Source: Thermovirga lienii DSM 17291
GTDB taxonomy: Bacteria; Synergistota; Synergistia; Synergistales; Thermovirgaceae
Reading direction: 5' to 3'
NCBI GenBank assembly: GCA_000233775.1
Contig: CP003096.1
Location: 1,142,501-1,206,500 of the forward strand
DNA length: 64,000 nt
Shown here: in pieces, positions 23,073 through 31,428 of the stretch
How positions within the stretch are numbered: position 1 is the stretch's first letter
Layout of the letters: every line of letters begins with the position of its first letter
Program-made: the position numbers and the translations under genes
The notes under the pieces: model-generated
Seen by the model: the letters and a program-made list of their open reading frames with translations, nothing else
What the model was told of the DNA's origin: nothing
The model's database searches: none

Positions 23073-24065
23073 TCACAGGCTGAAGATCACCGCTCCGTAC
23101 GTCATTCCAGCTCCAAAACTCGTCATGAGGATTGTATCACCTTTCTTGATCCGCCCATCCTTAAGGGCATCATGAAAGGCAATAAAAACTGACGCAGCAG
23201 AGGTGTTGCCATATTTATCCAGATTGATAATGGCTTTCTCATGGGGCTGCTTTGACCTCCTCAAAACCCCCTCTATTATTCTCATATTCGCTTGATGGAA
23301 AATCCACCAATCTATATCCTCTGGCGTAAGGTTTGCTTTATCACAAACTTCATCTAGAAAAGAAGGCAAGACTCTATTTACGAACTTAAACACTTCGTTT
23401 CCCTTCATCTGGACAAAATGTTCTCTGTTATCTACGGTTTCATGGGATGCCGGCTTCTCAACTAATCCACCTGGCAGCTTGATCAAGTCGGCCTTGCTCC
23501 CGTCGGCTCTAAGCTCCGAGGCCAACAGACAACCGCCTCCCTCGCCGCCGGATACTACCACCGCACCAGCACCGTCACCGAAAAGAACGCAAGTATTGCG
23601 GTCAGTCCAGTCTATAAGTTTCGAAAGAACCTCTGCTCCGATCACCAAAACGTTCTTCCACATACCACTACCAACCCCGGCAAAGGCCATGCTCAATGCA
23701 TAAACACACCCTGTACAGCCAGACTGGACATCACAGGCCCCAGCATGCCTCGCGCCCAAAAGAGCTTGGACCTTGGGAGCAACTCCAGGAAAAAGAGTAT
23801 CAGGAGAATTGGTGGCCACAATTATCATATCTATCTCCTCAGCGCTTATTCCTGCGTCTTTTATTGCTTCAAGAGCAGCTTTGTAAGCTAAATCGCTGGT
23901 CAGCTCGCCTTCAGAGATCCTTCTCTCTTTTATGCCTGTTCTGGTAGTAATCCATTCATCCGTGGTATCAACAATCTTTTCCAGTTCCAAGTTTGTTAAG
24001 ACCTTGCTTGGGACATATTTGCCGGTCCCCAAAATTTTAATAGGCATCTTCAAAGCGCTTGACAA
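23073..24065 (-). CDS. fabH: 3-oxoacyl-ACP synthase III
   Basis: FabH starts fatty-acid synthesis by joining acetyl-CoA and malonyl-ACP. The 330-residue protein has the RTGIKERRI piece, the catalytic cysteine in DVQSGCTGCVYALSMA near residue 116, histidine in WWIFHQANMRII near residue 255 and asparagine in LDKYGNTSAASV. TTG at 24065 has AGGGGG eight bases upstream and gives seven residues more than the ATG at 24047. It follows plsX almost directly. Confidence 0.96.
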   Translation of the reverse strand: MSSALKMPIKILGTGKYVPSKVLTNLELEKIVDTTDEWITTRTGIKERRISEGELTSDLAYKAALEAIKDAGISAEEIDMIIVATNSPDTLFPGVAPKVQALLGARHAGACDVQSGCTGCVYALSMAFAGVGSGMWKNVLVIGAEVLSKLIDWTDRNTCVLFGDGAGAVVVSGGEGGGCLLASELRADGSKADLIKLPGGLVEKPASHETVDNREHFVQMKGNEVFKFVNRVLPSFLDEVCDKANLTPEDIDWWIFHQANMRIIEGVLRRSKQPHEKAIINLDKYGNTSAASVFIAFHDALKDGRIKKGDTILMTSFGAGMTYGAVIFSL

Positions 24066-24066
24066 T

Positions 24067-25065
24067 TTATATACCCCCTTCAGAGAGCTCCTCCACTATC
24101 TTCTCCACGCCCTTCTTGATCACGAAGTTTCTTGCCACACCAATGGCACTTTTCACAGCTTCGGACTTAGAGCGACCGTGGGCCTTTATGACTGCACCGT
24201 TCACGCCAAGTAGTGGAGTGCCTCCAGTTCTCTCATAATTAAATCTAACCCATAAATCCTTCAACATAGGTATCATAAAAGTCATTCCTACTTTAGACCA
24301 AAACCGTTTCTCAAGCTCCTCTTTAAAGAGAGAGTAAATAGCGCTCCCTGTTCCCTCTATGAACTTGAGAAGAACATTACCTGTAAATCCCTCACAAACA
24401 ACCACGTCGGCATTACCAATGGGGATATCGTGCCCCTCCACGTTACCGACGAAATTTACAGGCGCATTTTTGATCAATTTGCGTGCTTCCTGTATCAGTT
24501 CGTCCCCTTTAATTTCCTCTTCTCCGTTAGACAAAAGAGCAACAGAAGGTTCTGCAACCCCTTGAATGGTCCTCATGTACACATCACCCATCAAGGCGAA
24601 CTGGTAAAGGTTTATTGGTTTACACCTTACGGTGGCCCCTACATCTATAAGCATTGTGACCCTATTCAAGGCAGGTAACGGAACGCCCAATCCTGGCCTG
24701 TCGATGCCCTTGATGCGCCCTACTATCAAAACACCTCCTGCCACTATGGCCCCTGTATTGCCAGCAGACACACAACCGCAGGCTTCTTTTGATTTGACCA
24801 TTTGCATCGCCACATGGAGGCTGGAGTTTTTCCGTTTCCTTATTGACAGGGCAGGGGCCTCATCCATACCGATCACTTCTTCAGCAGGAATTATATGGAG
24901 CTTTCTCCCCACAAGCCCTGAATTATCTACATGAGGCAGTATGGCCTCTGGAATCCCAACCAATGCCAACTCCAAATCTTCATATTCGCTACAAGCTTTT
25001 ATAGCTCCTTTGCATATTTCTTCAGGAGCATGGTCTCCTCCCATCGCGTCTACCGCTATCAACAC
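24067..25065 (-). CDS. plsX: Phosphate acyltransferase PlsX
   Basis: PlsX makes acyl-phosphate from acyl-ACP, the first step of the PlsX-PlsY route to phosphatidic acid. The 332-residue protein shows AVDAMGGDHAPEEICKGA at the start, CVSAGNTGAIVAGGVLIVGR, LIDVGATVRCKP, VVCEGFTGNVLLKFIEG and GGTPLLGVNGAVIKAHG. The start is a GTG at 25065, with AGGAG nine bases before it inside fapR. Its product feeds acyltransferases such as PlsY; the second acyltransferase plsC is elsewhere in the window. Confidence 0.96.
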   Translation of the reverse strand: MLIAVDAMGGDHAPEEICKGAIKACSEYEDLELALVGIPEAILPHVDNSGLVGRKLHIIPAEEVIGMDEAPALSIRKRKNSSLHVAMQMVKSKEACGCVSAGNTGAIVAGGVLIVGRIKGIDRPGLGVPLPALNRVTMLIDVGATVRCKPINLYQFALMGDVYMRTIQGVAEPSVALLSNGEEEIKGDELIQEARKLIKNAPVNFVGNVEGHDIPIGNADVVVCEGFTGNVLLKFIEGTGSAIYSLFKEELEKRFWSKVGMTFMIPMLKDLWVRFNYERTGGTPLLGVNGAVIKAHGRSKSEAVKSAIGVARNFVIKKGVEKIVEELSEGGI

Positions 25066-25067
25066 CT

Positions 25068-25676
25068 CTACCCGCTCCTTCTCTCAGACGTCAAATCCGA
25101 TCTATTACCATCCTTGCTTACCACCGTTATAAACCGCCCCACAAATATCTCCCTTTCTCCAACCCTTGTTCGCACACTAACGATATATTTATTTCCCTTT
25201 TTAGTCCCCACTTTGGCTCGCGCGACCAATCTCTCACCTACTCGTGCAGGTTGCTTGTATTTAATTCGAGCAGCACCTGTGAAGACCATGTTTTCATCTA
25301 TAGCTGCTATGGCTAAAGAAGTGGCCTGCGCATAGATATAATGATCTGAAACCCACTCAGTATGCCTGAAGGCCATTTCATTGGTCGTCACCAAGGTAGA
25401 TACTGCAAAATTATTGGGCTCCAGCTCAACAAGATCACCAATCACTTCTTCTTCCCTCAAGGACTTGAGCTTGGATACAGCGTTTTGGGCCATCATCTTG
25501 ATTCTTTCTCTTACTTCAGGGATTCCAAGCAAAGCCCTGTCAAGCCTTATAGTACTTATACTAACTCCCAAAAGCTTGGCCAACTCTTCATCTGTAAGCA
25601 TGGGGTCCGCCTTTAATTCGGCTTTTATCCTCTCATGTCTTGCTTCTCTGCTCATCCGCTTATGTTTTTTCCCCAT
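25068..25676 (-). CDS. fapR: Transcription factor FapR, fatty-acid regulator
   Basis: FapR represses fatty-acid and phospholipid genes until malonyl-CoA or malonyl-ACP binds it. The 202-residue protein has an N-terminal helix-turn-helix (about 25-55, with LTDEELAKLLGVSISTIRLD) joined by a linker helix to a hot-dog fold ligand domain (about 90-190, with KYKQPARVGERLVARA). It heads the fapR-plsX-fabH-fabK-fabD-fabG-acpP-fabF-rnc operon, and a good candidate FapR site overlaps its leader (25695-25711), so it should repress itself and the whole operon. Confidence 0.95.
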   Translation of the reverse strand: MGKKHKRMSREARHERIKAELKADPMLTDEELAKLLGVSISTIRLDRALLGIPEVRERIKMMAQNAVSKLKSLREEEVIGDLVELEPNNFAVSTLVTTNEMAFRHTEWVSDHYIYAQATSLAIAAIDENMVFTGAARIKYKQPARVGERLVARAKVGTKKGNKYIVSVRTRVGEREIFVGRFITVVSKDGNRSDLTSERRSG

Positions 25677-25694
25677 AACTTCATTCCCCGTTTG

Positions 25695-25711
25695 TTAATA
25701 CCAGGTTTTAT
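25695..25711 (-). promoter_or_regulatory. Candidate FapR operator
   Basis: The minus strand reads ATAAAACCTGGTATTAA, which matches 13 of 17 positions of the Bacillus FapR consensus TTAGTACCTRGTCTTAA as I recall it. It lies just downstream of the start point expected from the promoter at 25734-25762, where a bound repressor would block transcription, and upstream of the fapR ATG at 25676. Confidence 0.65.
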
Positions 25712-25733
25712 TACCTGCTGTTATTACGAGGTG

Positions 25734-25762
25734 AGTATAACTTAAGGTCCAATTTTGGTCAA
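25734..25762 (-). promoter_or_regulatory. Promoter of the fapR-plsX-fab operon
   Basis: Minus strand: -35 TTGACC (25762-25757), 17-base spacer, -10 TATACT (25739-25734), each 5 of 6 to consensus. The -35 box overlaps the last two bases of the hairpin that ends the upstream rpmF transcript. Confidence 0.8.
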
Positions 25763-25800
25763 TAGCAGAGGAGGGGCCACAAGGCCCCTCCTCTGCTATT
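25761..25800. terminator. Strong hairpin between rpmF and fapR
   Basis: A perfect 18-bp inverted repeat with loop ACAA (25761-25778 with 25783-25800), rich in G and C in the middle. It ends the ackA-yceD-rpmF transcript on the minus strand, though the following bases (ATTGACC) have few T residues. The plus-strand side has a better T-run but no gene to end. Confidence 0.7.
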
Positions 25801-25810
25801 TATTCGTGAT

Positions 25811-26017
25811 TTACTCGCCAGTTTCTTCGCTTTCTTCTTTTACCTTCGCGACCTTACGTCCCTTGTAATATCCACATTCTGGACATGCTCTATGGGTCTG
25901 GACCACCTCTCCACACTGAGCACACACTCCTACTGCCGGAGCTTTCAAAGCACCAAGCCATTGAGCCTTCCTTTTATGGGTTCTTGCATGTGAAGTTTTC
26001 CTTTTAGGTACGGCCAT
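25811..26017 (-). CDS. rpmF: 50S ribosomal protein L32
   Basis: Ribosomal protein L32, a small zinc-ribbon protein of the large subunit. The 68-residue protein starts AVPKRKTSHARTHKRKA and carries the zinc motif CAQCGEVVQTHRACPECG with four cysteines, so this is the zinc-binding (C+) form. It follows the YceD-family gene, the yceD-rpmF pairing common in bacteria. A strong hairpin follows it. Confidence 0.97.
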   Translation of the reverse strand: MAVPKRKTSHARTHKRKAQWLGALKAPAVGVCAQCGEVVQTHRACPECGYYKGRKVAKVKEESEETGE

Positions 26018-26038
26018 GTTCTTCCCCCCTTCCCTGAA

Positions 26039-26605
26039 TTATTCTTCTATCTCTTTCCACAATCTTGAAAGAGGAGACAGCCTAGGGTCAACTTGGTTTT
26101 TAAAGCAATCGCAGCGTCCATAATTCAAGTTCTTCCCACAGTAGGGGCACAAGCCTTTACACTCTTCCTTACAGAGGACCTTCTCCGGCAGAGCCATTAT
26201 GACGCATTCCCACACTTGATCCCCCAAATCCAGTAGCCCCAAATCTCCTTCTAGAACAACCACATGATCATCCGCTTCAGCGGCAATCTTCTCCTCTTTC
26301 GAGTCACACGGAGTATAAAAATACCTGAAATTCTGCTCCAAATCAAGTACCACAGTTTCTAAACATCTAGAACATGGAGCTTTACACCGGGCTGAGATTC
26401 TCACATCGGCGATAATCTGGTTCCTGTCCCGCTGAATTTCAGCAAAAACTTCGATATCCCCTAGAAACTCGAAATCTATGCCGTCGTATATTATCGTTCC
26501 TTCAAAGAGCGCTCGCCAATCAAAGTTATACAACTTCCCGTTTTCAAGCTGTGCCGAGTGAACCACAAAGCTCCAGTCTTTAGGCTTTTCCTCGATAATG
26601 GACAA
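26039..26605 (-). CDS. YceD/DUF177 family protein
   Basis: A 188-residue member of the YceD (DUF177) family, which is almost always next to rpmF; members have been linked to 23S rRNA metabolism, but a molecular role is not settled. Visible features are ISARCKAPCSRCLETVV and the C-terminal cysteine set CKEECKGLCPYCGKNLN followed by RCDC, which may bind a metal. The start is TTG at 26605 with GGGGG seven bases upstream. It lies between ackA and rpmF, all in one direction. Confidence 0.88.
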   Translation of the reverse strand: MSIIEEKPKDWSFVVHSAQLENGKLYNFDWRALFEGTIIYDGIDFEFLGDIEVFAEIQRDRNQIIADVRISARCKAPCSRCLETVVLDLEQNFRYFYTPCDSKEEKIAAEADDHVVVLEGDLGLLDLGDQVWECVIMALPEKVLCKEECKGLCPYCGKNLNYGRCDCFKNQVDPRLSPLSRLWKEIEE

Positions 26606-26629
26606 TATGTTCCCCCTCTTTATGAACCT

Positions 26630-27823
26630 TTATTTTGTGAGCTCCAAAGTGTCCTTGGCTATCACAAGCTCTTCATTAGTGGGGACCACCATAGCCACGA
26701 CCTTGGAATCTTCCGTAGAAATTATTACTTCCTTACCTCTTGACTTGTTCTTCTCGTAATCGACCTTGATCCCAAGGAAGCTTAATTCCTCCAGGACTTT
26801 CTCCCTTACTAAAGAACTATTCTCACCTATTCCTGCAGTGAAGACTATGGCGTCCAATCCGTTCATCGCGGCAGCATAGGCCCCTATATGCTTCCTGATG
26901 CCATAGCAAAGCATGTCCAAAGCCAACTTGGCCCTTTCGTTTCCACCCTCTGCGGCTTCTTCTACATCCCTCATATCGCTACTGATGCCGGAGATCCCCA
27001 GTATACCGCTCTCTTTGTGGAGAATATGACTCATAAGCTTTGTGTCCAAATTTTCTTTCTCCATCAAGTACAAGACAACGGTGGGATCAATTTCGCCACA
27101 ACGAGTCCCCATTATAACTCCAGGAACCGTACCAAACCCCAAACTTGTATCTACTGACTTACCACCATCTACGGCGGTTATGGAGCTGCCGTTACCGAGA
27201 TGGCATGTGACTATCTTGAGGTCTTCCACAGGTTTTCCAAGAATTTCTGCCGCACGGTAGGCTACATAGTAATGGCTTGTTCCATGAAAACCGTACCTTC
27301 TGGTCTTATACTCCTCATAATAATGGTATGGAACCCCGTACATATAAGCATGTTTTGGCATCGTTTGATGAAAGGCCGTATCAAAAACTGCAACCTGAGG
27401 AGTTTCGGGTAATAGTTCCATCATGGCTTTTATGCCCATTAAATTAGCAGGGTTGTGCAGCGGTGCCAGTGGAACGCACTCTTCTATGGCTTCTAGCACT
27501 TCCTTGTTAACCACAACCGAGCTCGAAAATTTCTCTCCTCCGTGAACAACACGATGACCTACGGCATGCAATTCATCGAGACTACCAAGAGCCCCATGAT
27601 CTTTGTCTAAAAGGGCATCTAACGTCGCCTTTATGCCCACTTTGTGATCTGGTATAGGCATATTTTTGATAACCGTGTCCTGACCAGTCTTGGTGTGCTT
27701 TATTCTAGAACCTTCAATACCTATCCTCTCTACAAGTCCTTTAGCCAAAACCGACTCATCAGTCATATCAAAAAGTTGATACTTGAGCGAAGAACTACCA
27801 CAATTAATAACAAGAACCTTCAT
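26630..27823 (-). CDS. ackA: Acetate kinase
   Basis: Acetate kinase transfers phosphate between acetyl phosphate and ADP, giving ATP and acetate in fermentation. The 397-residue ASKHA-fold protein opens with VINCGSSSLKYQLFD, has HRVVHGGEKF, FDTAFHQTMP, RYGFHGTSHYYV, the ATP-site CHLGNGSSITAVDGG and FTAGIGENSSLVR. With PorCDAB in this window it would complete pyruvate to acetate if a phosphotransacetylase exists elsewhere; pta is not adjacent. The start has AAGGAGG upstream, and it diverges from tmcAL. Confidence 0.97.
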   Translation of the reverse strand: MKVLVINCGSSSLKYQLFDMTDESVLAKGLVERIGIEGSRIKHTKTGQDTVIKNMPIPDHKVGIKATLDALLDKDHGALGSLDELHAVGHRVVHGGEKFSSSVVVNKEVLEAIEECVPLAPLHNPANLMGIKAMMELLPETPQVAVFDTAFHQTMPKHAYMYGVPYHYYEEYKTRRYGFHGTSHYYVAYRAAEILGKPVEDLKIVTCHLGNGSSITAVDGGKSVDTSLGFGTVPGVIMGTRCGEIDPTVVLYLMEKENLDTKLMSHILHKESGILGISGISSDMRDVEEAAEGGNERAKLALDMLCYGIRKHIGAYAAAMNGLDAIVFTAGIGENSSLVREKVLEELSFLGIKVDYEKNKSRGKEVIISTEDSKVVAMVVPTNEELVIAKDTLELTK

Positions 27824-27913
27824 GATACCATCCTCCTTAAAAAATAAGTGCTAATATAGTATAAACTTTAGATTGCTCCTGCAGCCACTCCAACAAGTAG
27901 AAAGGAGTAACTC

Positions 27914-29125
27914 ATGGATAATAACACTATTTTGGGCATAATAGCAGAATACAACCCTCTTCATAATGGTCATTTATACCATATTCAAGAAGCCATGCGC
28001 CAATCTTCTGCAAACGCATTAATAATAGCTCTTTCCTCCCATTTTGTACAAAGGGGAGAACCTTCTTTTATAGATAAATGGAGTCGGGCTGAGGCTGCTT
28101 TGAAGGCAGGAGCAGATCTTGTCATAGAGATTCCATCTGCTTTCTCCTGCCAAAATGCCGGCATATTTGCATCTTCAGGCGTGGACGTTCTGTGGAAAAC
28201 AGGCTTGGTCACCCACATATCCTTCGGCATGGAAGATCCTCAAATTGACTTGAGAAAGCTAGCAGAAATTTTATTAGAAGAACCGCAACCTTTCAAAGTT
28301 GCCCTCCGGAAGAAATTAAATGAAGGATTTTCCTTCGTGGAATCCATGGCAGAAGCCTTCGAAAAAACCTTACCAGGCTCCTACCATGCCGTAAGAAACC
28401 CAAACAATATATTGGCCCTAAACTATATGAAGCACATTTTAGAAAAGAAATATCCTTTGGTGGTCTTGCCCATACAGAGAAAAGGAGAACATTATCACAG
28501 TAGAAAAACAACGCCACTCGCAAGCGCATCTGCAATAAGGGCTTCCCTATATAGAGGGGAAAAACATATATTGAAAATGCTTCCCAACTTTAGCTCGGAC
28601 ATAATATCCAGAGAACTAGAAAAAGGTAGATGCTTCAATACCTACGAACACTACTGGAGAATTCTGCGAGCTGTAATTGTAAGAACCTCACCAAAAGAAT
28701 TGCTAGATTTTTCAGACATATCAGAGGGAGCAGAAAACCTTATATATCAAGCCGCCAGACAGGCAAGAAGCTTTGAGGGAATGGTACAAATATGCACCAG
28801 CAAAAGGTATCCCAAAAGTAGGATACAAAGACAGCTGGCCCATGTACTTCTAGGGTTCAAACGAGAAGAATACATGAAAACACAAAAGAATGGTGTACCC
28901 TATCTTCGAGTCCTTGGGATGAATGAGAAAGGCAAGGCTCTACTGCGTAAAATGCGCCACACAGCCACCTTGCCCGTAGTCTTTAGGCCAAGACATTTCG
29001 AGGACGACTATTCCAAATTCGTAGCAGACTTCGAGCACACATCTTCCGAACTATGGGAGACCTGCATCCCCAAACAAGGAAACCTCAAAGAAAAAGACTG
29101 CCCTCCCGTCATACTCCCTGAATGA
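27914..29125 (+). CDS. tmcAL: tRNA(Met) cytidine acetate ligase TmcAL
   Basis: TmcAL makes N4-acetylcytidine at the wobble base (C34) of elongator tRNA-Met, using acetate and ATP. The 403-residue protein shows the nucleotidyltransferase-type loop GIIAEYNPLHNGHLYHI, SSHFVQRGEPSFIDKWSRAE and RNPNNILALNY, all characteristic of the YlbM/TmcAL family. It diverges from ackA, whose product is acetate, which is a suggestive but unproved link. Its 3' end overlaps coaD by 17 bp, with no terminator visible. Confidence 0.92.
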   Translation: MDNNTILGIIAEYNPLHNGHLYHIQEAMRQSSANALIIALSSHFVQRGEPSFIDKWSRAEAALKAGADLVIEIPSAFSCQNAGIFASSGVDVLWKTGLVTHISFGMEDPQIDLRKLAEILLEEPQPFKVALRKKLNEGFSFVESMAEAFEKTLPGSYHAVRNPNNILALNYMKHILEKKYPLVVLPIQRKGEHYHSRKTTPLASASAIRASLYRGEKHILKMLPNFSSDIISRELEKGRCFNTYEHYWRILRAVIVRTSPKELLDFSDISEGAENLIYQAARQARSFEGMVQICTSKRYPKSRIQRQLAHVLLGFKREEYMKTQKNGVPYLRVLGMNEKGKALLRKMRHTATLPVVFRPRHFEDDYSKFVADFEHTSSELWETCIPKQGNLKEKDCPPVILPE

Positions 29126-29612
29126 CATCCTTCGGGGGGAATCTCTCTCTTAACCGTCTAAACACTCCAGGGGGAACCATATCCTTTATGGAGCCCCCAA
29201 AGTGAAATACCTCTTTTACCACCCTGCTCGATAAATAAGAATATTTCGCGTCCGTTACTATAAAGAACGTCTCTATTTCGGGAGCAAGCTGCCTGTTCAT
29301 CAGGGCTAGCTGAAACTCATACTCAAAATCTGAGAGTGCCCTGAGCCCTCTAATAATTACGCGGCTCCTTTCCGCTCTCATAAAATCTACAAGCAAACCA
29401 TCGAATGATTTTACCTTGACGTTGGGTAAATGGCTCAATGCCTCTCGAGTCATAGACTCTCTTTCTTCTATGCTGAACGTATACTTTTTGTTTTTATTTA
29501 TCAATACCCCTACGACCAATTCATCAAAAATTGCTGCCGCCCTTTCGGCAATGTAAATATGGCCGTTCGTTATGGGATCAAAAGATCCCGGATACATAGC
29601 CTTGATGGTCAT
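29109..29612 (-). CDS. coaD: Phosphopantetheine adenylyltransferase
   Basis: CoaD joins ATP and phosphopantetheine to dephospho-CoA, the fourth step of CoA synthesis. The 167-residue protein opens with YPGSFDPITNGHIYI (the nucleotidyltransferase HxGH-type motif), then NKNKKYTFSIEERESM, IRGLRALSDFEYEFQLA and YSYLSSRVVKEV. The ATG at 29612 overlaps the rsmD stop (ATGA); a longer frame to 29651 lies inside rsmD. The pairing rsmD-coaD is common. Confidence 0.96.
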   Translation of the reverse strand: MTIKAMYPGSFDPITNGHIYIAERAAAIFDELVVGVLINKNKKYTFSIEERESMTREALSHLPNVKVKSFDGLLVDFMRAERSRVIIRGLRALSDFEYEFQLALMNRQLAPEIETFFIVTDAKYSYLSSRVVKEVFHFGGSIKDMVPPGVFRRLRERFPPKDVIQGV

Positions 29613-30133
29613 TGGCCCATCACCCCGTTCTTTCTGTAAAAAGATATACAAGTCTCCCCATACTGTCTCGTGCTTGCCAAAGCAAGGTACTGGTTTGATG
29701 GAGGAATATCCTCTCTACAAGAATGCTCTAGCACTAAAACTCCTTCACTTTTTAACAGCTTGCTCAGAAGGAAAGCTAGCTCCCCAACTAAGAGCTTTGG
29801 CCAGCCCTTACCATACGGGGGGTCAGCGAAAATAATGTCGAATACCTCACCTTCCTTAGCAAGCTTTTGAAGGGCTCTTCTAACGTCCATACCAATGATA
29901 TCAACATTCAAGTTTCTTTGGGTATGCAAATCTTCTCTGAGTTTCCTTAAAGCAAATTTGTGATTTTCAACTAAACAGACTCTCTCTGCTCCACGCCTAA
30001 GGGCCTCCTTGGAGACACGTCCAGTACCTGCAAACAAATCCAGAAAAGCAGCGCCCCAAACAGAGGAGCCCATTATATTGAACATTCCCTGTATAACCTT
30101 TTCAGATGTTGGCCTTACATTCATATTCTTCAT
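29609..30133 (-). CDS. rsmD: 16S rRNA (guanine966-N2)-methyltransferase RsmD, short at the N-terminus
   Basis: RsmD methylates G966 of 16S rRNA. The 174-residue protein has the conserved RPTSEKVIQGMFNI, the SAM motif LDLFAGTGRVSKEALRRGA and the catalytic DPPY in IIFADPPYGKG. The usual N-terminal segment with RVIGG and GRxL, about 20 residues in other RsmD proteins, is missing: the reading frame upstream of the ATG is closed by a TGA only eight codons away. This is a short variant or has lost its first strand; the catalytic part looks intact. Confidence 0.88.
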   Translation of the reverse strand: MKNMNVRPTSEKVIQGMFNIMGSSVWGAAFLDLFAGTGRVSKEALRRGAERVCLVENHKFALRKLREDLHTQRNLNVDIIGMDVRRALQKLAKEGEVFDIIFADPPYGKGWPKLLVGELAFLLSKLLKSEGVLVLEHSCREDIPPSNQYLALASTRQYGETCISFYRKNGVMGQ

Positions 30134-30226
30134 AATACGCGCCCAAAGTTCTCTTCAGTCATTTTCTTCCAACTAAACATATCAAACCTGATTCCGTGTC
30201 CAATCTCTTTAGACCATTTTCAACGA

Positions 30227-31156
30227 TTAGCCACCATTTTCCTCCAAGAACCTGCGAAGATGCTCCAAAGCACCTTTTACCGCTGGAGTTGCAAAAGCTT
30301 TAACCGCTGGATCGACCTTTATGAGCCAATCCTCTTTTCTCGGTACGAGCCGAAAGTAAATTTGCTGGTGAAAATCCTCGTCACTTACAACAACCTCCAG
30401 CAAAAGGATACGATTCTCGCTTTCATAACAATCACCGAAGCACCACCGAGAAGCATCTCTAGCTCCTTTTACTCCCCTTATTTTATCGAAACTCTCTCGA
30501 GTAAGATTATCCAGCTTGACTATGGCGTGCACATCATTACCCTCCTCTGTCATTCTAATTAACGTGTCTTTTTTAGTTTTCACAAAACGCAACGTATGTA
30601 TAACCTTACCTTCTTCCTTCCACTTTCTCTCATATTTGGTAGATATTTCTCTCGGTTCATTCAAATTATGACACAAACAGTCAAAAGTACTGTAGTTAGA
30701 AAAGATATCCTCAATCTCTAAGGCATAGTTTTCATCGTCGGTCACGACCTCAAAAACTCCACCCGTCTTTAAAACTGATGCTAAAACCTTTGGAAAACCT
30801 CCAGACGTAACCCTTCTTTTTTCATGTTTTGTCTTAGGCCACGGGCACGGAAAATTCATATATATATGATCTATGCTTTCGTCGGGGAAACACTCCCTCA
30901 ACAAAAACTTGGCATCCCCTAACATCAAAAAGACTCTTTGTTCATAACCAACCAGTCTTTTTGACGCTTTCTGTATGCATTTCTTGGAAACCTCTATACC
31001 AAAACATACAGAGTCCTGATATTTTTTTGCCAGAAAAGCCAAAAACTCGCCGTTGCCGAAACCAATTTCCACTATTGTTTTCTTGGCTTGATTATTTTCC
31101 AATATATTTGGAACATCACAATACGGATCTAAAAGAACAAAGTTACCTAACAACAT
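30227..31156 (-). CDS. trmB: tRNA (guanine46-N7)-methyltransferase TrmB with C-terminal extension
   Basis: TrmB makes m7G46 in tRNA. The N-terminal 200 residues carry the family motifs: EIGFGNGEFLAFLAKKY (SAM binding), FGIEVSKKCIQKA, MNFPCPWPKTKHEKRRV and VTDDENYA. About 100 further residues follow (after about 205) that typical TrmB proteins do not have, similar in placement to the extensions known in Thermotoga and Aquifex relatives. The start at ATG 31156 has GGGAGG upstream; an in-frame ATG at 31180 is less well placed. It diverges from the por operon. Confidence 0.9.
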   Translation of the reverse strand: MLLGNFVLLDPYCDVPNILENNQAKKTIVEIGFGNGEFLAFLAKKYQDSVCFGIEVSKKCIQKASKRLVGYEQRVFLMLGDAKFLLRECFPDESIDHIYMNFPCPWPKTKHEKRRVTSGGFPKVLASVLKTGGVFEVVTDDENYALEIEDIFSNYSTFDCLCHNLNEPREISTKYERKWKEEGKVIHTLRFVKTKKDTLIRMTEEGNDVHAIVKLDNLTRESFDKIRGVKGARDASRWCFGDCYESENRILLLEVVVSDEDFHQQIYFRLVPRKEDWLIKVDPAVKAFATPAVKGALEHLRRFLEENGG

Positions 31157-31230
31157 AAATACACTTCCTCCCTTACTCATTCCGCTTTGGTTTCCCCGAG
31201 GCGCACCGAATAAGACCCGCCATAAATAAC

Positions 31231-31258
31231 TTGACTAATACAGCTTTCTCCATACAAT
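31231..31258 (+). promoter_or_regulatory. Candidate promoter of porCDAB
   Basis: Plus strand: TTGACT (31231-31236), 16-base spacer, TACAAT (31253-31258), both 5 of 6. It leaves a leader of about 165 bases before the first por gene; I see no riboswitch in it. Confidence 0.6.
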
Positions 31259-31428
31259 ATACATTATAGCGAATCAGAAGTTTCATTCTTATATACATCA
31301 TTGCATGCACTTAAACTACGAAGGAGTTCATTGCATTCTCTGCCACATTATACATGCTAGGGACTTTCTAAGCAGCAAAAGCGAAAACTGTGGGTATATT
31401 GCAGAAAACCCAAGGAGGCGATATGTAG

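Noticed and set aside
31157-31428. Possible small gene or RNA in the trmB-por spacer
   Set aside because: No frame with SD and no stable fold beyond short AT-rich pairs; only a promoter for porCDAB is supported.
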